Of a stretch of DNA of 64,000 nt, positions 1 through 10,500 are shown piece by piece. This stretch comes from Rossellomorea aquimaris (GTDB lineage: Bacteria > Bacillota > Bacilli > Bacillales > Bacillaceae_B). The first letter of the stretch is position 1, and each line of letters starts with the position of its first letter. Where the stretch lies: assembly GCF_035590735.1 (NCBI RefSeq), contig NZ_CP141595.1, forward strand, positions 2,885,001-2,949,000. The letters run 5' to 3'. Made by a program: the position numbers and the translations under genes. The notes beneath the pieces were generated by a model, which saw nothing but the letters and a program-made list of their open reading frames with translations, was not told the DNA's origin and did not search any database.

Positions 1-305
1 GCAGCTGAATTTAGGGAAAAAGAAAGGATGGCTGCTGTATACGGTTCGATCTGAGTTCCAAAAAGCTGAGGGGAACCATAAAAGATGATCATTAATTGCA
101 GAACTAAAGGAGTCCCCCGAAAAACCGATGTATAAATATCTGCAAGTAATGTTAAAGGTTTGATGGAACTTATTTTACAAAGAGCAAGCAGAATACCGAA
201 GGCAAATCCAAGTATTCCTGCTAACCCGACAATTTTAAGAGTGACCTTCAATCCTTCCAAAATAAAAGGAATCGAAGGGATCAGTTGTTGAAAATCAAGT
301 GGCAT
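1..305 (-). CDS. artQ: Amino-acid ABC transporter permease, N-terminal part (cut by window edge)
   Basis: Only the first 101 codons are present; the gene runs off the left edge. The start is the ATG at 305, preceded by a good GGAGGAGA ribosome binding site. The visible part has the GlnP/HisM permease look: an N-terminal segment ending in a membrane helix around residues 18-42, then the cytoplasmic loop with the family motif SVFRGTPLVLQL near residues 57-68. It would form the membrane channel of the importer whose binding protein is encoded immediately upstream (375-1157). In B. subtilis the equivalent pair next to yqiW is ArtP-ArtQ, an arginine/polar amino-acid importer, so the symbol rests on synteny plus family. 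Substrate is not proven. Confidence 0.85.
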   Translation of the reverse strand, partial: MPLDFQQLIPSIPFILEGLKVTLKIVGLAGILGFAFGILLALCKISSIKPLTLLADIYTSVFRGTPLVLQLMIIFYGSPQLFGTQIEPYTAAILSFSLNSA

Positions 306-336
306 TGTATTCTCCTCCAATCGTGCTGTTAAATAG

Positions 337-368
337 GAAGGGCTAACCGATGATGGGTTAGCCCTTCT
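337..368 (-). terminator. Stem-loop between artP and artQ
   Basis: AAGGGCTAACC and GGTTAGCCCTT form a perfect inverted repeat around a short loop, directly after the artP stop. The U-tract that follows is weak. This position and form are typical of partial terminators or mRNA-stabilising hairpins that let a binding protein be made in excess over its permease. Confidence 0.7.
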
Positions 369-374
369 ATCAAT

Positions 375-1157
375 CTACTGTTCTCCGTCAAACCACTTTT
401 TAGCCAGTTTATCCAATTCTCCTTTTTCTTCGAGCTTTTTCAATGCATCATTGAATTCGCTTGTAAGCTCACTATCCTTTGGAAGTGCAACGGCAGAACC
501 GGCCTCTTCTTCGTTCACGTCCATTGTATTTCCTTGAAGTTCTTCATTTTTATCCAAATAACCATTTGCTACTGTATTTTCGATGATAATGGCATCAAAA
601 CGTCCATTTTGCAGATCCTGTATCAGCTCGGGTATACGGTCACGGGTCTCTACTTTTAATGGGATGGATGTGGAAAGTTCTTCTGCAGCATCCTGTTGGA
701 TGGAACCTAACTGAACGCCAACCGTTTTCCCATCAAGATCCTTTTCGCTTTGAATTCCGCTCTCTTTTGTTGAGATGATCATATCTTTTGCTGTGTAGTA
801 GACATCAGTGAAGTCAACGTTCTTTTGTCGTTCCGGCGTAGGAGTCATAGCTGAAAGAACAAAGTCCACCTGGCCGGTTTTAAGTGCTGAAATCAAACCG
901 CTGAACTCCATATCTTTGATCTCAATTTCATACCCAAGTTCATCTGCCAGCATATGAGCCAAGTCAATGTCGTACCCGATAAATTCATCACTGTTTGCCG
1001 TATCGACATATTCAAATGGTTTATAGTCAGCCGACGTACCCATAATCAGTTTCTTTGATTCACCTGAAGCGGTTCCTGCCTTTTCATTTCCTGCACCACA
1101 CGCAGCAAGAGTAGTAGAAACGATTAATAATAATATAAGAGATAATATCTTTTTCAT
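375..1157 (-). CDS. artP: Amino-acid ABC transporter substrate-binding lipoprotein
   Basis: A 260-residue extracellular solute-binding protein of family 3. It has a short signal peptide ending in the lipobox LAAC with the lipidated Cys at residue 20, followed by the PBP2 fold: motif TSADYKPFEY near 43-52 and EFIGYDIDLAHMLADELG near 58-75. It would capture a polar amino acid outside the membrane and deliver it to the permease encoded next (start at 305). An ATPase gene would be expected beyond the window edge. Neighbourhood with a BrxB homologue matches B. subtilis artP (yqiX), an arginine-binding protein; the ligand here is inferred, not shown. Confidence 0.88.
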   Translation of the reverse strand: MKKILSLILLLIVSTTLAACGAGNEKAGTASGESKKLIMGTSADYKPFEYVDTANSDEFIGYDIDLAHMLADELGYEIEIKDMEFSGLISALKTGQVDFVLSAMTPTPERQKNVDFTDVYYTAKDMIISTKESGIQSEKDLDGKTVGVQLGSIQQDAAEELSTSIPLKVETRDRIPELIQDLQNGRFDAIIIENTVANGYLDKNEELQGNTMDVNEEEAGSAVALPKDSELTSEFNDALKKLEEKGELDKLAKKWFDGEQ

Positions 1158-1579
1158 TGTAATTCCTCCTCGATTTAAATGTATAAATATAATATATAAT
1201 GTATATTAATTACTATATTCGTATTGTAGCAAATATAAATATTTATGCAATAGTTTTTATGTATATCCATAAATGTTTATATATTCTGAAAATATAAGTC
1301 TTTATAACACAAGGTTTTTAAATTTTCTGGCTGAAGGAATAAAATACACCAGAACAATTTTATTCATAACATATGCATACTTCACAAAATGAAAATGTTG
1401 AGAAAAATGATGATTGCAGTATTTCTTTAATGTTTTCAAACATTGGGTTTTGATAAATCGTAGGCAAAGGAGGTATTATTTTGTAAAGAGAATTATTTTC
1501 TATGAATTCCATTTGGAATGATTACCTTGATGTGGATATGTTGAAAGAAATCAGTGAATCTTCACCTTTTAATTCAAGA

Positions 1580-1670
1580 GATTTCGTCTGGTTTCACTTA
1601 ATTGCGTCATTTCAAACGGTAATTGCGTCATTTTTCCATTAATTGCGTCTTTTCCATAAGGAATCGCACC
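1580..1670. repeat. Short array with core AATTGCGTC, period 20-21 nt
   Basis: Exact cores AATTGCGTC start at 1600, 1621 and 1641. A degenerate copy (GATTTCGTC) lies at 1580 and another (GAATCGCACC) at 1661. The tails are T-rich (CATTTC, CATTTTTCC, TTTTCC). It lies in a gene-free region downstream of brxB. See the findings for arrays with the same period elsewhere. Confidence 0.75.
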
Positions 1671-1710
1671 GTTTTGCAAAAAACGAAGGAAATTTTTATT
1701 CGTACACCGA

Positions 1711-1779
1711 AAAAAACCCGTCAAGCTCCTCACACAAACATCCACATAAAGCAGATACTCATGTAAGGAACCTAACGGG
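1711..1779 (-). terminator. Long hairpin terminator of brxB
   Basis: On the minus strand CCCGTTAGG..CCTTACA pairs with TGTGAGG..CTTGACGGG across a long loop and runs into TTTTTT. It lies just past the brxB stop codon. Confidence 0.8.
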
Positions 1780-1797
1780 CCTCACTCTCTTACTTAC

Positions 1798-2235
1798 TTA
1801 CACTTCTTCACAATACTGATCGAAGTAAGATTGAATTTTGTTCACAACCGACATTGGATCGTGACCTTCAATTTCATGTCTTTCTACCATCGTCAATAGC
1901 TTTCCATCTTTTAATAGAGCAAATGACGGTGAGGATGGCGGGTAGCCGGTAAAGTAGCTGCGCGCTTTCGCAGTGGCTTCTTTATCTTGGCCGGCGAAAA
2001 CCGTCACCAATTGATCTGGTCGTTTATCATAATGAATGGAATGAGCTGCTGCTGGACGTGCGATTCCTCCGGCGCAACCGCAAACGGAATTGATCATCAC
2101 GAGTGTTGTACCTTCTTTAGCGAAAGCTTGATCTACTTCTTCTTCAGTTGTTAACTGAGTATAACCGGCTTGTTCGATTTCTTGACGAGCCTGGCGAACA
2201 ACATCATTCATAAATAAATTGAAATCTATATCCAT
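1798..2235 (-). CDS. brxB: Bacilliredoxin BrxB (YphP/YqiW family)
   Basis: A 145-residue thioredoxin-fold protein with the family's CGC motif at residues 52-54 (SVCGCAGG). In Firmicutes that make bacillithiol, BrxA and BrxB remove bacillithiol from S-bacillithiolated proteins after oxidative stress, using the first Cys of CGC. Length equals that of the B. subtilis paralogues. Position next to the artPQ-type transporter matches yqiW, hence brxB rather than brxA. The start has an AAAGGAGAG ribosome binding site. It is a single-gene unit with its own promoter and terminator. Confidence 0.9.
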   Translation of the reverse strand: MDIDFNLFMNDVVRQARQEIEQAGYTQLTTEEEVDQAFAKEGTTLVMINSVCGCAGGIARPAAAHSIHYDKRPDQLVTVFAGQDKEATAKARSYFTGYPPSSPSFALLKDGKLLTMVERHEIEGHDPMSVVNKIQSYFDQYCEEV

Positions 2236-2303
2236 GCTTGAACTCTCCTTTTAATCGCTGACTTAATCATTCTCCATAAAAACAGGAATTTTGATGTACC
2301 CCT

Positions 2304-2333
2304 ATCATAACAATATCAATCCCTATGTTTCAA
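2304..2333 (-). promoter_or_regulatory. Sigma-A type promoter of brxB
   Basis: On the minus strand TTGAAA (2328-2333) and TATGAT (2304-2309) are separated by 18 nt, about 70 bp before the brxB start. Confidence 0.6.
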
Positions 2334-2352
2334 TTAAAATTAACTAAACCCG

Positions 2353-3390
2353 TCAATCAATTGCACCCTTATATCGCTTCAGCAATTCTTCTACTGCCTG
2401 AGAAGTGGTATAGTCCCCTTCCTTCACACGACTTTCCAAGTGTGGAAGGGCAGACTTTATATCCTTATGGTAAAAGAAATCTGACAAGATTCTTTCTTTC
2501 AACATCGTATGAAACCATTCCTGTTTTTGGAGAAGTCGTCTTTCTTCAAAGACCCCCAGCTCTTTTGATTGCTTCTCGAACTGTTGAATCACATTCCACA
2601 TTTCTTTTAATCCATCATTTTTCAAGGCAGAACAGGTATAAGCCTTTGAGCTCCAGCCTTTAGTAGCGGGAATCAAAAAGTGGAGGATCTGATTAAGCTC
2701 TCTTCTTGTTTTCTCAGCGAGAGGTTTATTCTCTCCATCCGCTTTATTGACAAGTAATGCATCGGCAAGCTCCATGATCCCCTTTTTCATTCCTTGAAGC
2801 TCGTCCCCGGCTCCTGTGATGACAAGCAGTAGGAAGAAATCCACCATTTGCCTCACCATCACTTCACTTTGACCGACTCCAACGGTTTCAATGATCATCA
2901 GATCATATCCGGCCGCTTCGCATAAGAGAAGCGTTTCACTGGTTTTACGATGTACTCCACCGAGTGTTCCTGCAGTGGGGGAAGGTCTTACAAAAGCACG
3001 GGGGTTTTTCGATAATTGTTCCATCCTTGTTTTATCCCCCAGAATACTGCCCCCGGAAATGGAAGAGCTGGGATCAATCGCAAGGACGGCAACCCGGAGG
3101 CCCTGCTCACATAACATCTCCCCGAACGCTTCGATGAATGTACTTTTACCGGCTCCCGGCACACCTGTAATGCCGATCCGGAAGCTTTTACCCGTATAGG
3201 GCAGGAGCTCCTGCAACAGCTCCTGTCCCATGGCATAATGCTGTTCTGCATTGCTTTCAATCAGCGTGATGGCCTTCGCCAAGGAGCTACGGTCGCCATT
3301 CAAGACCCCTTCCTTTAATTCGGTTATCGATACAGAATCCTTTTTCTTCTTCACAAACCGCTTCTTACGCCCTGATTCATGCTCTGCCAT
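2353..3390 (-). CDS. meaB: Methylmalonyl-CoA mutase-associated GTPase MeaB
   Basis: A 345-residue G3E-family GTPase (ArgK/MeaB). Walker A is GVPGAGKS at residues 76-83, followed by the family stretch AIDPSSSISGGSILGDK and the base-recognition motif NKADGEN near residue 215. MeaB loads adenosylcobalamin onto methylmalonyl-CoA mutase and protects and reactivates it by gating cofactor exchange. Its ATG overlaps the mutB stop codon, so the two are translationally coupled, which supports the role. A lysine-rich N-terminal tail (residues 8-17) precedes the GTPase domain. No clear terminator is seen after it. Confidence 0.93.
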   Translation of the reverse strand: MAEHESGRKKRFVKKKKDSVSITELKEGVLNGDRSSLAKAITLIESNAEQHYAMGQELLQELLPYTGKSFRIGITGVPGAGKSTFIEAFGEMLCEQGLRVAVLAIDPSSSISGGSILGDKTRMEQLSKNPRAFVRPSPTAGTLGGVHRKTSETLLLCEAAGYDLMIIETVGVGQSEVMVRQMVDFFLLLVITGAGDELQGMKKGIMELADALLVNKADGENKPLAEKTRRELNQILHFLIPATKGWSSKAYTCSALKNDGLKEMWNVIQQFEKQSKELGVFEERRLLQKQEWFHTMLKERILSDFFYHKDIKSALPHLESRVKEGDYTTSQAVEELLKRYKGAID

Positions 3391-5546
3391 TATTCAGCCA
3401 CTTCCTCATAGCCAAGCACTTCATATATTTCTTTGATGACTTTTTGTGCAGCGACGGGTATGATCGTCCCTGGTCCAAAAACGGCAGAAGCACCGTTATT
3501 CAATAGGAAGTCATAATCCTTAGCAGGAATCACACCACCTATGACGACGAGAATGTCTTCTCTGCCTAATTTCTTTAGTTCCGCTACCAGTTGAGGCAGA
3601 AGTGTTTTATGTCCGGCGGCTAATGAACTTACACCGATGACATGCACGTCATTTTCAACTGCTTGCAAAGCCGTTTCTTCCGGCGTCTGGAACAATGGTC
3701 CGATATCCACATCAAAGCCAAGGTCTGCGAACGCCGTGCTAATCACCTTAGCACCTCTGTCATGTCCGTCCTGTCCCATCTTCGCAATAAGGATACGCGG
3801 CCTTCTTCCTTCGTTTTCCATAAATTCTTCTGTCATCTCTTTTACTACATTGATTTCTTGTTCATTTGAAAAGTTTGAGCTGTACACCCCACTTATACTT
3901 CTAATCGTTGCTTTGTGTCGGCCAGATATCTTTTCTATCGAATCGGATATTTCTCCTAATGTGGCACGTGCTCTTGCTGCATCAACCGCTTTTTCAAGGA
4001 GATTCCCTTTTCCTGTTTCTGCTGCAATGGTTAATGCTTGAAGCGTTTCTATCACTTTCTCTTCATTTCTTTCTTCTTTAAGATTTCGAATTCGCTCTAT
4101 TTGCTTTTGTCTTACAACTGTATTATCAATATCCAGCGTGTCAATCGGGTCTTCCTTGTCGAGGCGATACTTATTTACCCCGACAATCGCTTCATCCCCC
4201 GAATCAATCATTGCCTGTCTTCTCGCAGCCGCTTCCTCGATCCGCATTTTCGGCAATCCGGTTTCAATCGCCTTCGTCATGCCGCCAAGCTCTTCGATTT
4301 CTTGGATATGCTCCCACGCCTTCTCCATCAACTGATCGGTCAAGGCTTCAACATAATGTGAACCGGCCCAAGGATCAATCACTTTCGTAATACCGGTTTC
4401 CTCTTGAAGGTACAGCTGTGTATTACGGGCGATCCGCGCAGAGAAGTCTGTCGGCAGGGCAATCGCTTCGTCCAGTGCATTGGTATGAAGTGATTGCGTA
4501 TGACCCATGGCTGCTGCATGCGCCTCAAGTAATGTACGAATGACATTATTATACGGATCCTGCTCTGTTAAACTCCAACCCGATGTTTGGGAGTGAGTTC
4601 TTAGCGCCATCGATTTAGGATTCTGAGGGTCGAATGTTTTCATCATTTTTGCCCAAATCCTTCTTGCCGCTCTCATTTTGGCTATTTCCATGAAATAATT
4701 CATGCCGATGGCCCAGAAGAATGATAGTCTCGGTGCAAATGAGTCGATATCGATCCCTGCATGCAAACCGGTCCGTACATACTCAAGACCATCCGCCAAT
4801 GTATATGCCAGCTCAATATCGGCAGGTGCTCCCGCTTCCTGCATATGATAACCGGAAATACTGATGCTATTAAACTTCGGCATATGTTTGGACGTATATT
4901 CAAAGATGTCTGCAATTATCTTCATGGATGTTTCGGGAGGATAAATATAGGTGTTCCGCACCATATACTCTTTCAAAATATCATTTTGAATCGTACCGGA
5001 CAGTTTCTCCTGCGAAACGCCCTGTTCTTCTGCCGTGACGATATAGAATGCAAGGATGGGCAGCACCGCTCCGTTCATCGTCATGGAAACAGACATTTGG
5101 TCAAGAGGTATTCCATCGAACAGAATCTTCATATCCAGAATCGAATCAATGGCCACTCCCGCTTTCCCTACATCCCCTACAACACGGGGATGATCGGAAT
5201 CATAGCCACGATGAGTGGCTAAATCAAAAGCGACAGACAGACCTTTCTGCCCCATGCTTAAGTTTCTTCTATAAAAGGCGTTGCTCTCTTCTGCTGTTGA
5301 AAATCCTGCATATTGCCTTACCGTCCAAGGACGATTCACATACATGGTCGGGTACGGTCCCCTAGTATAAGGAGCCAAGCCTGGAAGGTCTTCTCCATGA
5401 GATATATCCTTTGAGTCCTGATCCGAATAAAGAGATTTAATGGCAATCTTCTCATTTGTCATATAAGTGCTGCCTGTAAGAGAAACATCCTTCGTTTTCG
5501 CTTCTTTCGAATAAGGGTTGATTACTTGCCAATCAGGCTTTGTCAT
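3390..5546 (-). CDS. mutB: Methylmalonyl-CoA mutase large (catalytic) subunit
   Basis: A 718-residue protein with the substrate-binding TIM barrel in the first ~550 residues and a C-terminal B12-binding domain. The cobalamin-ligand motif DGHDRG is at 593-598, with His595 the lower axial ligand. It interconverts (R)-methylmalonyl-CoA and succinyl-CoA by a radical mechanism with adenosylcobalamin, working as a heterodimer with the small subunit encoded just upstream (14-nt overlap). In a cell that degrades Val and Ile through the nearby Bkd complex this lets propionyl-CoA carbon enter the TCA cycle. Length and motifs are normal for the family. Confidence 0.95.
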   Translation of the reverse strand: MTKPDWQVINPYSKEAKTKDVSLTGSTYMTNEKIAIKSLYSDQDSKDISHGEDLPGLAPYTRGPYPTMYVNRPWTVRQYAGFSTAEESNAFYRRNLSMGQKGLSVAFDLATHRGYDSDHPRVVGDVGKAGVAIDSILDMKILFDGIPLDQMSVSMTMNGAVLPILAFYIVTAEEQGVSQEKLSGTIQNDILKEYMVRNTYIYPPETSMKIIADIFEYTSKHMPKFNSISISGYHMQEAGAPADIELAYTLADGLEYVRTGLHAGIDIDSFAPRLSFFWAIGMNYFMEIAKMRAARRIWAKMMKTFDPQNPKSMALRTHSQTSGWSLTEQDPYNNVIRTLLEAHAAAMGHTQSLHTNALDEAIALPTDFSARIARNTQLYLQEETGITKVIDPWAGSHYVEALTDQLMEKAWEHIQEIEELGGMTKAIETGLPKMRIEEAAARRQAMIDSGDEAIVGVNKYRLDKEDPIDTLDIDNTVVRQKQIERIRNLKEERNEEKVIETLQALTIAAETGKGNLLEKAVDAARARATLGEISDSIEKISGRHKATIRSISGVYSSNFSNEQEINVVKEMTEEFMENEGRRPRILIAKMGQDGHDRGAKVISTAFADLGFDVDIGPLFQTPEETALQAVENDVHVIGVSSLAAGHKTLLPQLVAELKKLGREDILVVIGGVIPAKDYDFLLNNGASAVFGPGTIIPVAAQKVIKEIYEVLGYEEVAE

Positions 5547-7311
5547 TGTCAGTTCCCTCCTCCCAGATGGTTAATAGCTCATCCACTTTTTTCAGTATGT
5601 TTTGCTTGTTGTAAATGGATCCATTCAGTCCGAAACGAACCCGCTCATGCTCATCACGTATTTTCCCTGCTATGTCAATCACAATGGTCGAGTCAATATG
5701 ATGAATGGATTCAATCAGCATAGGCAGTTTGTCTTGATATTCTTCCTCTGTTCCACAAACCACATAGTATGGATAACGGGTTTCTTCAACATATTGAAGT
5801 ACATCTTCCTTAGAGAAGCACTCTTTGCTTGGATTCGCATGAATGCCCCCCGTTGCTAAATATCCTTTCACAAAATCAACCCGGGGCTTATGGGTCTTCA
5901 ACTTCCCTAATCCTATTAAACCTGCCACTGGTTGCCTTGCCAGCTTATGTGCCCTTTCTCTTAATCTTTCAAAAGGAAGTGACAAACGCTCACCCACATT
6001 TGATGATGCTTGAAATGGCTCCTCAAGGTTCGCATAAATATTCGTCCCGATCATCGAGTTCTTTCTTGTGGCTAAATCATGGATACGTGACTCTCTCACT
6101 CTATTTATTTTTTCATGAATGGAACCATTTTTCAGACAGGCAAGAATTCCCCCATCCCCATCGACGTCCTGAAATTCCTTCCATGCTAGCTTCCCTACCT
6201 CTTCTGATAACCATTCCACAAAATAAGAACCGCCTCCAGGGTCCACCACTTTATCCAAATGAGCCTCTTCACCGAGGATCAGTTGGGTATTCCGGGCAAT
6301 TCTCTCAGAAAATGCGTTCACTTCATCACTCACCTCATTGAACGGTGCAACAAGAAGATAATCGACTCCTGCAAGAACCGCAGAGAACGCTTCTCCACCA
6401 CCGCGAAGCATATTGACATACGGATCAAGTGTAGATTTATTCAATTGAGACGTTTCCGCACTGCAGCTGACCGAATGAGCGATCGCTTGTTCTGAAAGTC
6501 CATAAGAGGATAATACCTCTTGCCACAATTTCTTAAAGGCTCTGATTTTGGCTATTTCCATAAAGAAATGGCTGCCTACTGAAAAGTGAAAATGCATCTT
6601 CCCAGCGATTTTTTCAATGGTCCATCCTTTTTCTTGAAGTGTTTCAATATATGCGATTCCTTCACTCAGGCCGTATGCCAATTCCTGCGTGGCACTGGCT
6701 CCACTATTATGGTAGAGGGCAGAATTAATGATTATGGTCTTCAGATTAGGCAAATGCTCATCTACTTCTTTTACAACCTCCAACCAATCTTCAAACTCAT
6801 GCTCCCGATTTTCATTTATCGGATCAAAGCCCATCACACCTTTAATTTCCTTCAGTTCAGGAATATCCATCATTCGCTGAATAGAGAAAGCTGTCTTTTT
6901 TTCAATGGTAAAGACAGGGTTCTCTAACTTAACGACTTCTTTTATAAATTGATCAAAGCCTTCTATTATGTCTAGGTCACCTACTTCAAATGAAACACAG
7001 TTCTGTCCCCGGGATAATGCATCCTTCATTGCAGAAGTGAGCTCTTCCCAAGATCCCCTTTTGATCGGTTGAGCGATGAACCATTTCGGAGCCCGCTCCA
7101 ACTTCCCTTCGACATTAGGGATATAAGCTTTCACCCTATCTACTCCAGGTAAATCACCCTTCGTGTATAACGGTTTAAGTTCAATATTTTCATAGGTTTT
7201 TGTATGTAAGGAACGAATCCCTTTTCCCTTTAATGCTTTTTCAGCTGCTTCTTGCCATTCTGTAAGTGTTCCTCGACTGAATGATTGATCTTTCATATCA
7301 TTAAGCTTCAT
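5533..7311 (-). CDS. mutA: Methylmalonyl-CoA mutase small subunit
   Basis: A 592-residue homologue of the large subunit with the same barrel arrangement (for example the [24 protein letters not shown] region, as in mutB). The C-terminal domain has lost the DxHxxG cobalamin motif, as is normal for the structural small subunit. It is the first gene of mutA-mutB-meaB. The start at 7311 has a GAGGGG ribosome binding site. A perfect CcpA cre palindrome lies 27-40 bp upstream of the start, so catabolite repression of the operon is likely. Confidence 0.92.
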   Translation of the reverse strand: MKLNDMKDQSFSRGTLTEWQEAAEKALKGKGIRSLHTKTYENIELKPLYTKGDLPGVDRVKAYIPNVEGKLERAPKWFIAQPIKRGSWEELTSAMKDALSRGQNCVSFEVGDLDIIEGFDQFIKEVVKLENPVFTIEKKTAFSIQRMMDIPELKEIKGVMGFDPINENREHEFEDWLEVVKEVDEHLPNLKTIIINSALYHNSGASATQELAYGLSEGIAYIETLQEKGWTIEKIAGKMHFHFSVGSHFFMEIAKIRAFKKLWQEVLSSYGLSEQAIAHSVSCSAETSQLNKSTLDPYVNMLRGGGEAFSAVLAGVDYLLVAPFNEVSDEVNAFSERIARNTQLILGEEAHLDKVVDPGGGSYFVEWLSEEVGKLAWKEFQDVDGDGGILACLKNGSIHEKINRVRESRIHDLATRKNSMIGTNIYANLEEPFQASSNVGERLSLPFERLRERAHKLARQPVAGLIGLGKLKTHKPRVDFVKGYLATGGIHANPSKECFSKEDVLQYVEETRYPYYVVCGTEEEYQDKLPMLIESIHHIDSTIVIDIAGKIRDEHERVRFGLNGSIYNKQNILKKVDELLTIWEEGTDNDKA

Positions 7312-7337
7312 AATACCCCTCTTTCGACCTGCATTAT

Positions 7338-7351
7338 TGTAATCGTTTACA
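7338..7351. promoter_or_regulatory. Catabolite-responsive element (cre) in the mutA leader
   Basis: TGTAATCGTTTACA (reverse TGTAAACGATTACA) matches the CcpA consensus TGWNANCGNTNWCA at every position and is near-palindromic. It lies 27 bp before the mutA start codon. CcpA-HPr-P binding here would block transcription when preferred sugars are present. Confidence 0.75.
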
Positions 7352-7473
7352 TATTTACATGAAGAATCTTACTAAACTAGCAGGAGTGCTCATTGAAAAT
7401 TCAAAATGTTTATACTAATACTATTTTAGTATATAAAAAAAAACGCATTTCTTCAATCTCTCTGGGGAATGTG

Positions 7474-7512
7474 TAAAAAAAAGAAAGAAGAGTCGACGGG
7501 GTCGACTCTTCT
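7474..7512 (-). terminator. Terminator of the bpr-like protease gene
   Basis: On the minus strand GAAGAGTCGAC and GTCGACTCTTC form an 11-bp perfect stem with a 3-nt loop, followed by a TTTCTTTTTTTT run. Confidence 0.9.
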
Positions 7513-7523
7513 TCCTTTAAGAC

Positions 7524-10500
7524 TTATTTCTTGGTATTGATATACAATTTACCTTCTGCACGTTTCGTTGTGACATTTCCATAATCATCGGAAATCTTCA
7601 CTTCAATAAGTGCTCCAGGTGCTTTTACATTTGAAGTGGCTGTATAATAACCGACGTAGTGACCTTCTGATGTTTCCATCATTGGAAGCTCATTTGCGTT
7701 TGTTACTTGGGCTCCTGCATTTGTCAGTGGCATTTGGATGACAAATGCGGCATCTAAACCAGGCTCACTGTCAAATTCGATTTTAACCGATTCACCCTTC
7801 TTCAGCTCTTTATCTTCAGCAGGAAGAAGATTTTCAATAGCGATGTCACCAAATTTAGCAAAAACTGTTACTCTTTGTTTCTTTTTGTTTCCAGCTTTAT
7901 CTTTCGCTACTACCTGGATGACATTTTCTCCTTCATTCAGAAGCAGTCTATGACTGAACTGTCCATCACTTACAGAAGCTTTCTCGCCGTTTACTTTTAC
8001 CCAAGCGAGGTTTTCATCGACAATCGTTCCTTCTACGGTGATGGCTTCACGATTCGTTTTCATGCCTTCTTTCGGAGATGTGATGACAAGCTCAGGCTTC
8101 ACTTGATCAAGAGTGATGGTTACAGGCTCAGATGGTCCTGTCATCCCTTGCTCGGTTGCTGCTTTGGCTGTAATCGAATTCTCTCCAGCATGTAATGAAA
8201 CATCTGCAGAAAAGGTACCATCTTCCATCGTTTCTGCTGTTGCCACTTCTTCGTCACCATTAAAGAGGTGAACCGTTGTGGTCGGTGCAGAAGTCCCTTC
8301 AACGGTAACCGAATCCTTATTTGTAAATGATCCATCATTCGGTGATGTGATGACTGGTGCAGTGACTTCATAATTCACTGTTGCACGAATCATATAGTTC
8401 CCTTCATCTTCTGGTGCTTGTGACCATGCACCTCCAACGAATTGCCAGCTTCTTGCGGCATATTCGCCATCTTCATCTGTTCCAAGTCCAGGTGCATTCG
8501 GATTTGGAGCTGATTGAATATAAACCATGTAGAAATCACCGTCTACCATGATGCCATGCTGGCTTAAATCTACATGTGTCCATTCCCCGTTACGTAAAGC
8601 AGTTCCATCAAACGGACCGGCTACTTTCTTACCTGGCGTCCCATCAGGACCAGATGCATCATAAACGGCAACTTGGAATTCTGTTCCACCTGGTACTGGC
8701 CATTCTGTATCCCAGAAGCGGAATAACCCACCTGTAACCAATGCTGTTTCATTGCCTTCTTCAAGAGACATTTTCACAGCCCAGCCATTACCTGCATCAT
8801 AGAATGCACGGGCGTTTTCAGCTGTTCCATCATCGTAACCAATTTCACCAGGATACCCGATGAAAGGCTCTAATGAAATATCGGCATTTGTGACTTCCCC
8901 ACCTTCGACCGTTACAGTCATTTCCTTACTATAATAGTAAGGTGCAACTACTTTAATGGTGTACTCACCTTCATATGCCTCCAGTTCATACTCACCATTT
9001 TCATTCGTTTCTACCGGCTCCACAACCGCATCTTCAAGCAAGAAGACAGTAGCTCCTTCAACAGGTTCTCCAGAAATTTCATTTGTGACTGTTCCCGTAA
9101 TATTTCCTTGAGGAATTTCTTCAAGTGTAAAATTGGCGTTAGATGTTTGATCTGCTTCAATCGTTACACTTTGTGTTTCTGATTGGAAACCATAGGTTGA
9201 TGCTTGTAGCGTAAACTCACCGGCTGCATGGGTCATTTCATACGATCCATTGGCAGGGTTTGTATATACCGAACGTCCAGTTTCCAGTACACTTACTTCT
9301 GCTTGCAATGGAAGAAGAACTGGACCGGGTACGTTTCCTTCTACCGGAGTTTCTTTGCTTACTTGTTTAGCCATTTTGATTTTAGTCGGATTTACACTCG
9401 GTTTCTTTGAAACGGATGATGACTTCTCATCCTTCGATTTCAATCCAAGGTTCATCTTTTCAGCTGGAAGAATCGATTCTCCACTTAGCTTAACGTCATC
9501 GATATACCAGCCTTGTTTCACGACACTTCCATCAGTTGTAACATTAAATGCGATGTAGATGCGCTGACCGGCATATTGACTCAGATCCACTTCTCCATCG
9601 ATCCAGCCATCCGTGTTCCCATTGACCCGAAGCGCCTGCGTCCACTCTTCACCATCAGTGGATACAAACACATGACCATAATCATAGTTTCTTTCAAGCT
9701 CATGCCACTGCTTGAATTGTAAGAAGCTATCCCCTTCAGGTAAATCGATCGGAGGCATTTGCAACGACATGTTGGCACTGTTGTCATACGTACCATCCAG
9801 ACTTGTTGCATATAACTTCTCTCCTGAAGTAGCGGCACCTGGACCATTGACCGGTACACCCCACTCCCAGCTATTCCCTGGACCATAAGAATCCCAGCCA
9901 CTTGGAGAAGTCTCAAAGTCCTGCTCATATCCAACTGTGATTCCCGGAAGAAGAGTGACAGAATAAGCTTCCGTTTCTGCTTCATTTCCTCCAAAGTCTA
10001 TTGCCACCCATTTATAAGTAACATTTTCTCCTGTCAGTGCTTCTCCAGGAATGATTGCCTCATAAGTTCCTGATTTATAGTCACCTGAAGATCTTGTTGC
10101 TTCAACAGATTCCCAAGCACCATCCTGATTTTGATAATGCAATGAAACATTCGTTACGCTCACATTATCACTTGCGTCCGCTTGTAATGGCAAATTCATT
10201 CCTTCAAATGCTTCATCTGGGGCTTCATGACTTATTACAGGAGCTTCAGTGTCATCCCCTTCTTTTGAAACTTGCCCTTCAACTTTTCCAATTCCGCTCA
10301 TTACGGATGAAACGGCATCGAATGCGTTAACCAATCCATGACCGTATCCATTATTAGGCGTTTCAGGGAAGGTACCGTCCGTCAATGGAACAGCCGTTGA
10401 CATTAAGATTTCTTCCATTTCGTCAACCGTCAAACTTGCATCCACTTGTCTCAACAATGCTGCAACTGCAGAGACGTGAGGACCTGCCATTGAAGTACCA

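Larger units (their letters stand above)
1158..1797. other. 640-bp intergenic region, no gene seen
   Basis: Very AT-rich, with no convincing coding frame or ribosome binding site. It holds the artP leader on its left side, a short array of AATTGCGTC repeats (about 1580-1670) and the brxB terminator (1711-1779). Confidence 0.7.

Noticed and set aside
5533..7311. Loss of the B12 motif in the mutase small subunit as a sign of decay
   Set aside because: The small subunit of heterodimeric mutases normally lacks DxHxxG; the frame is intact and next to a complete large subunit.
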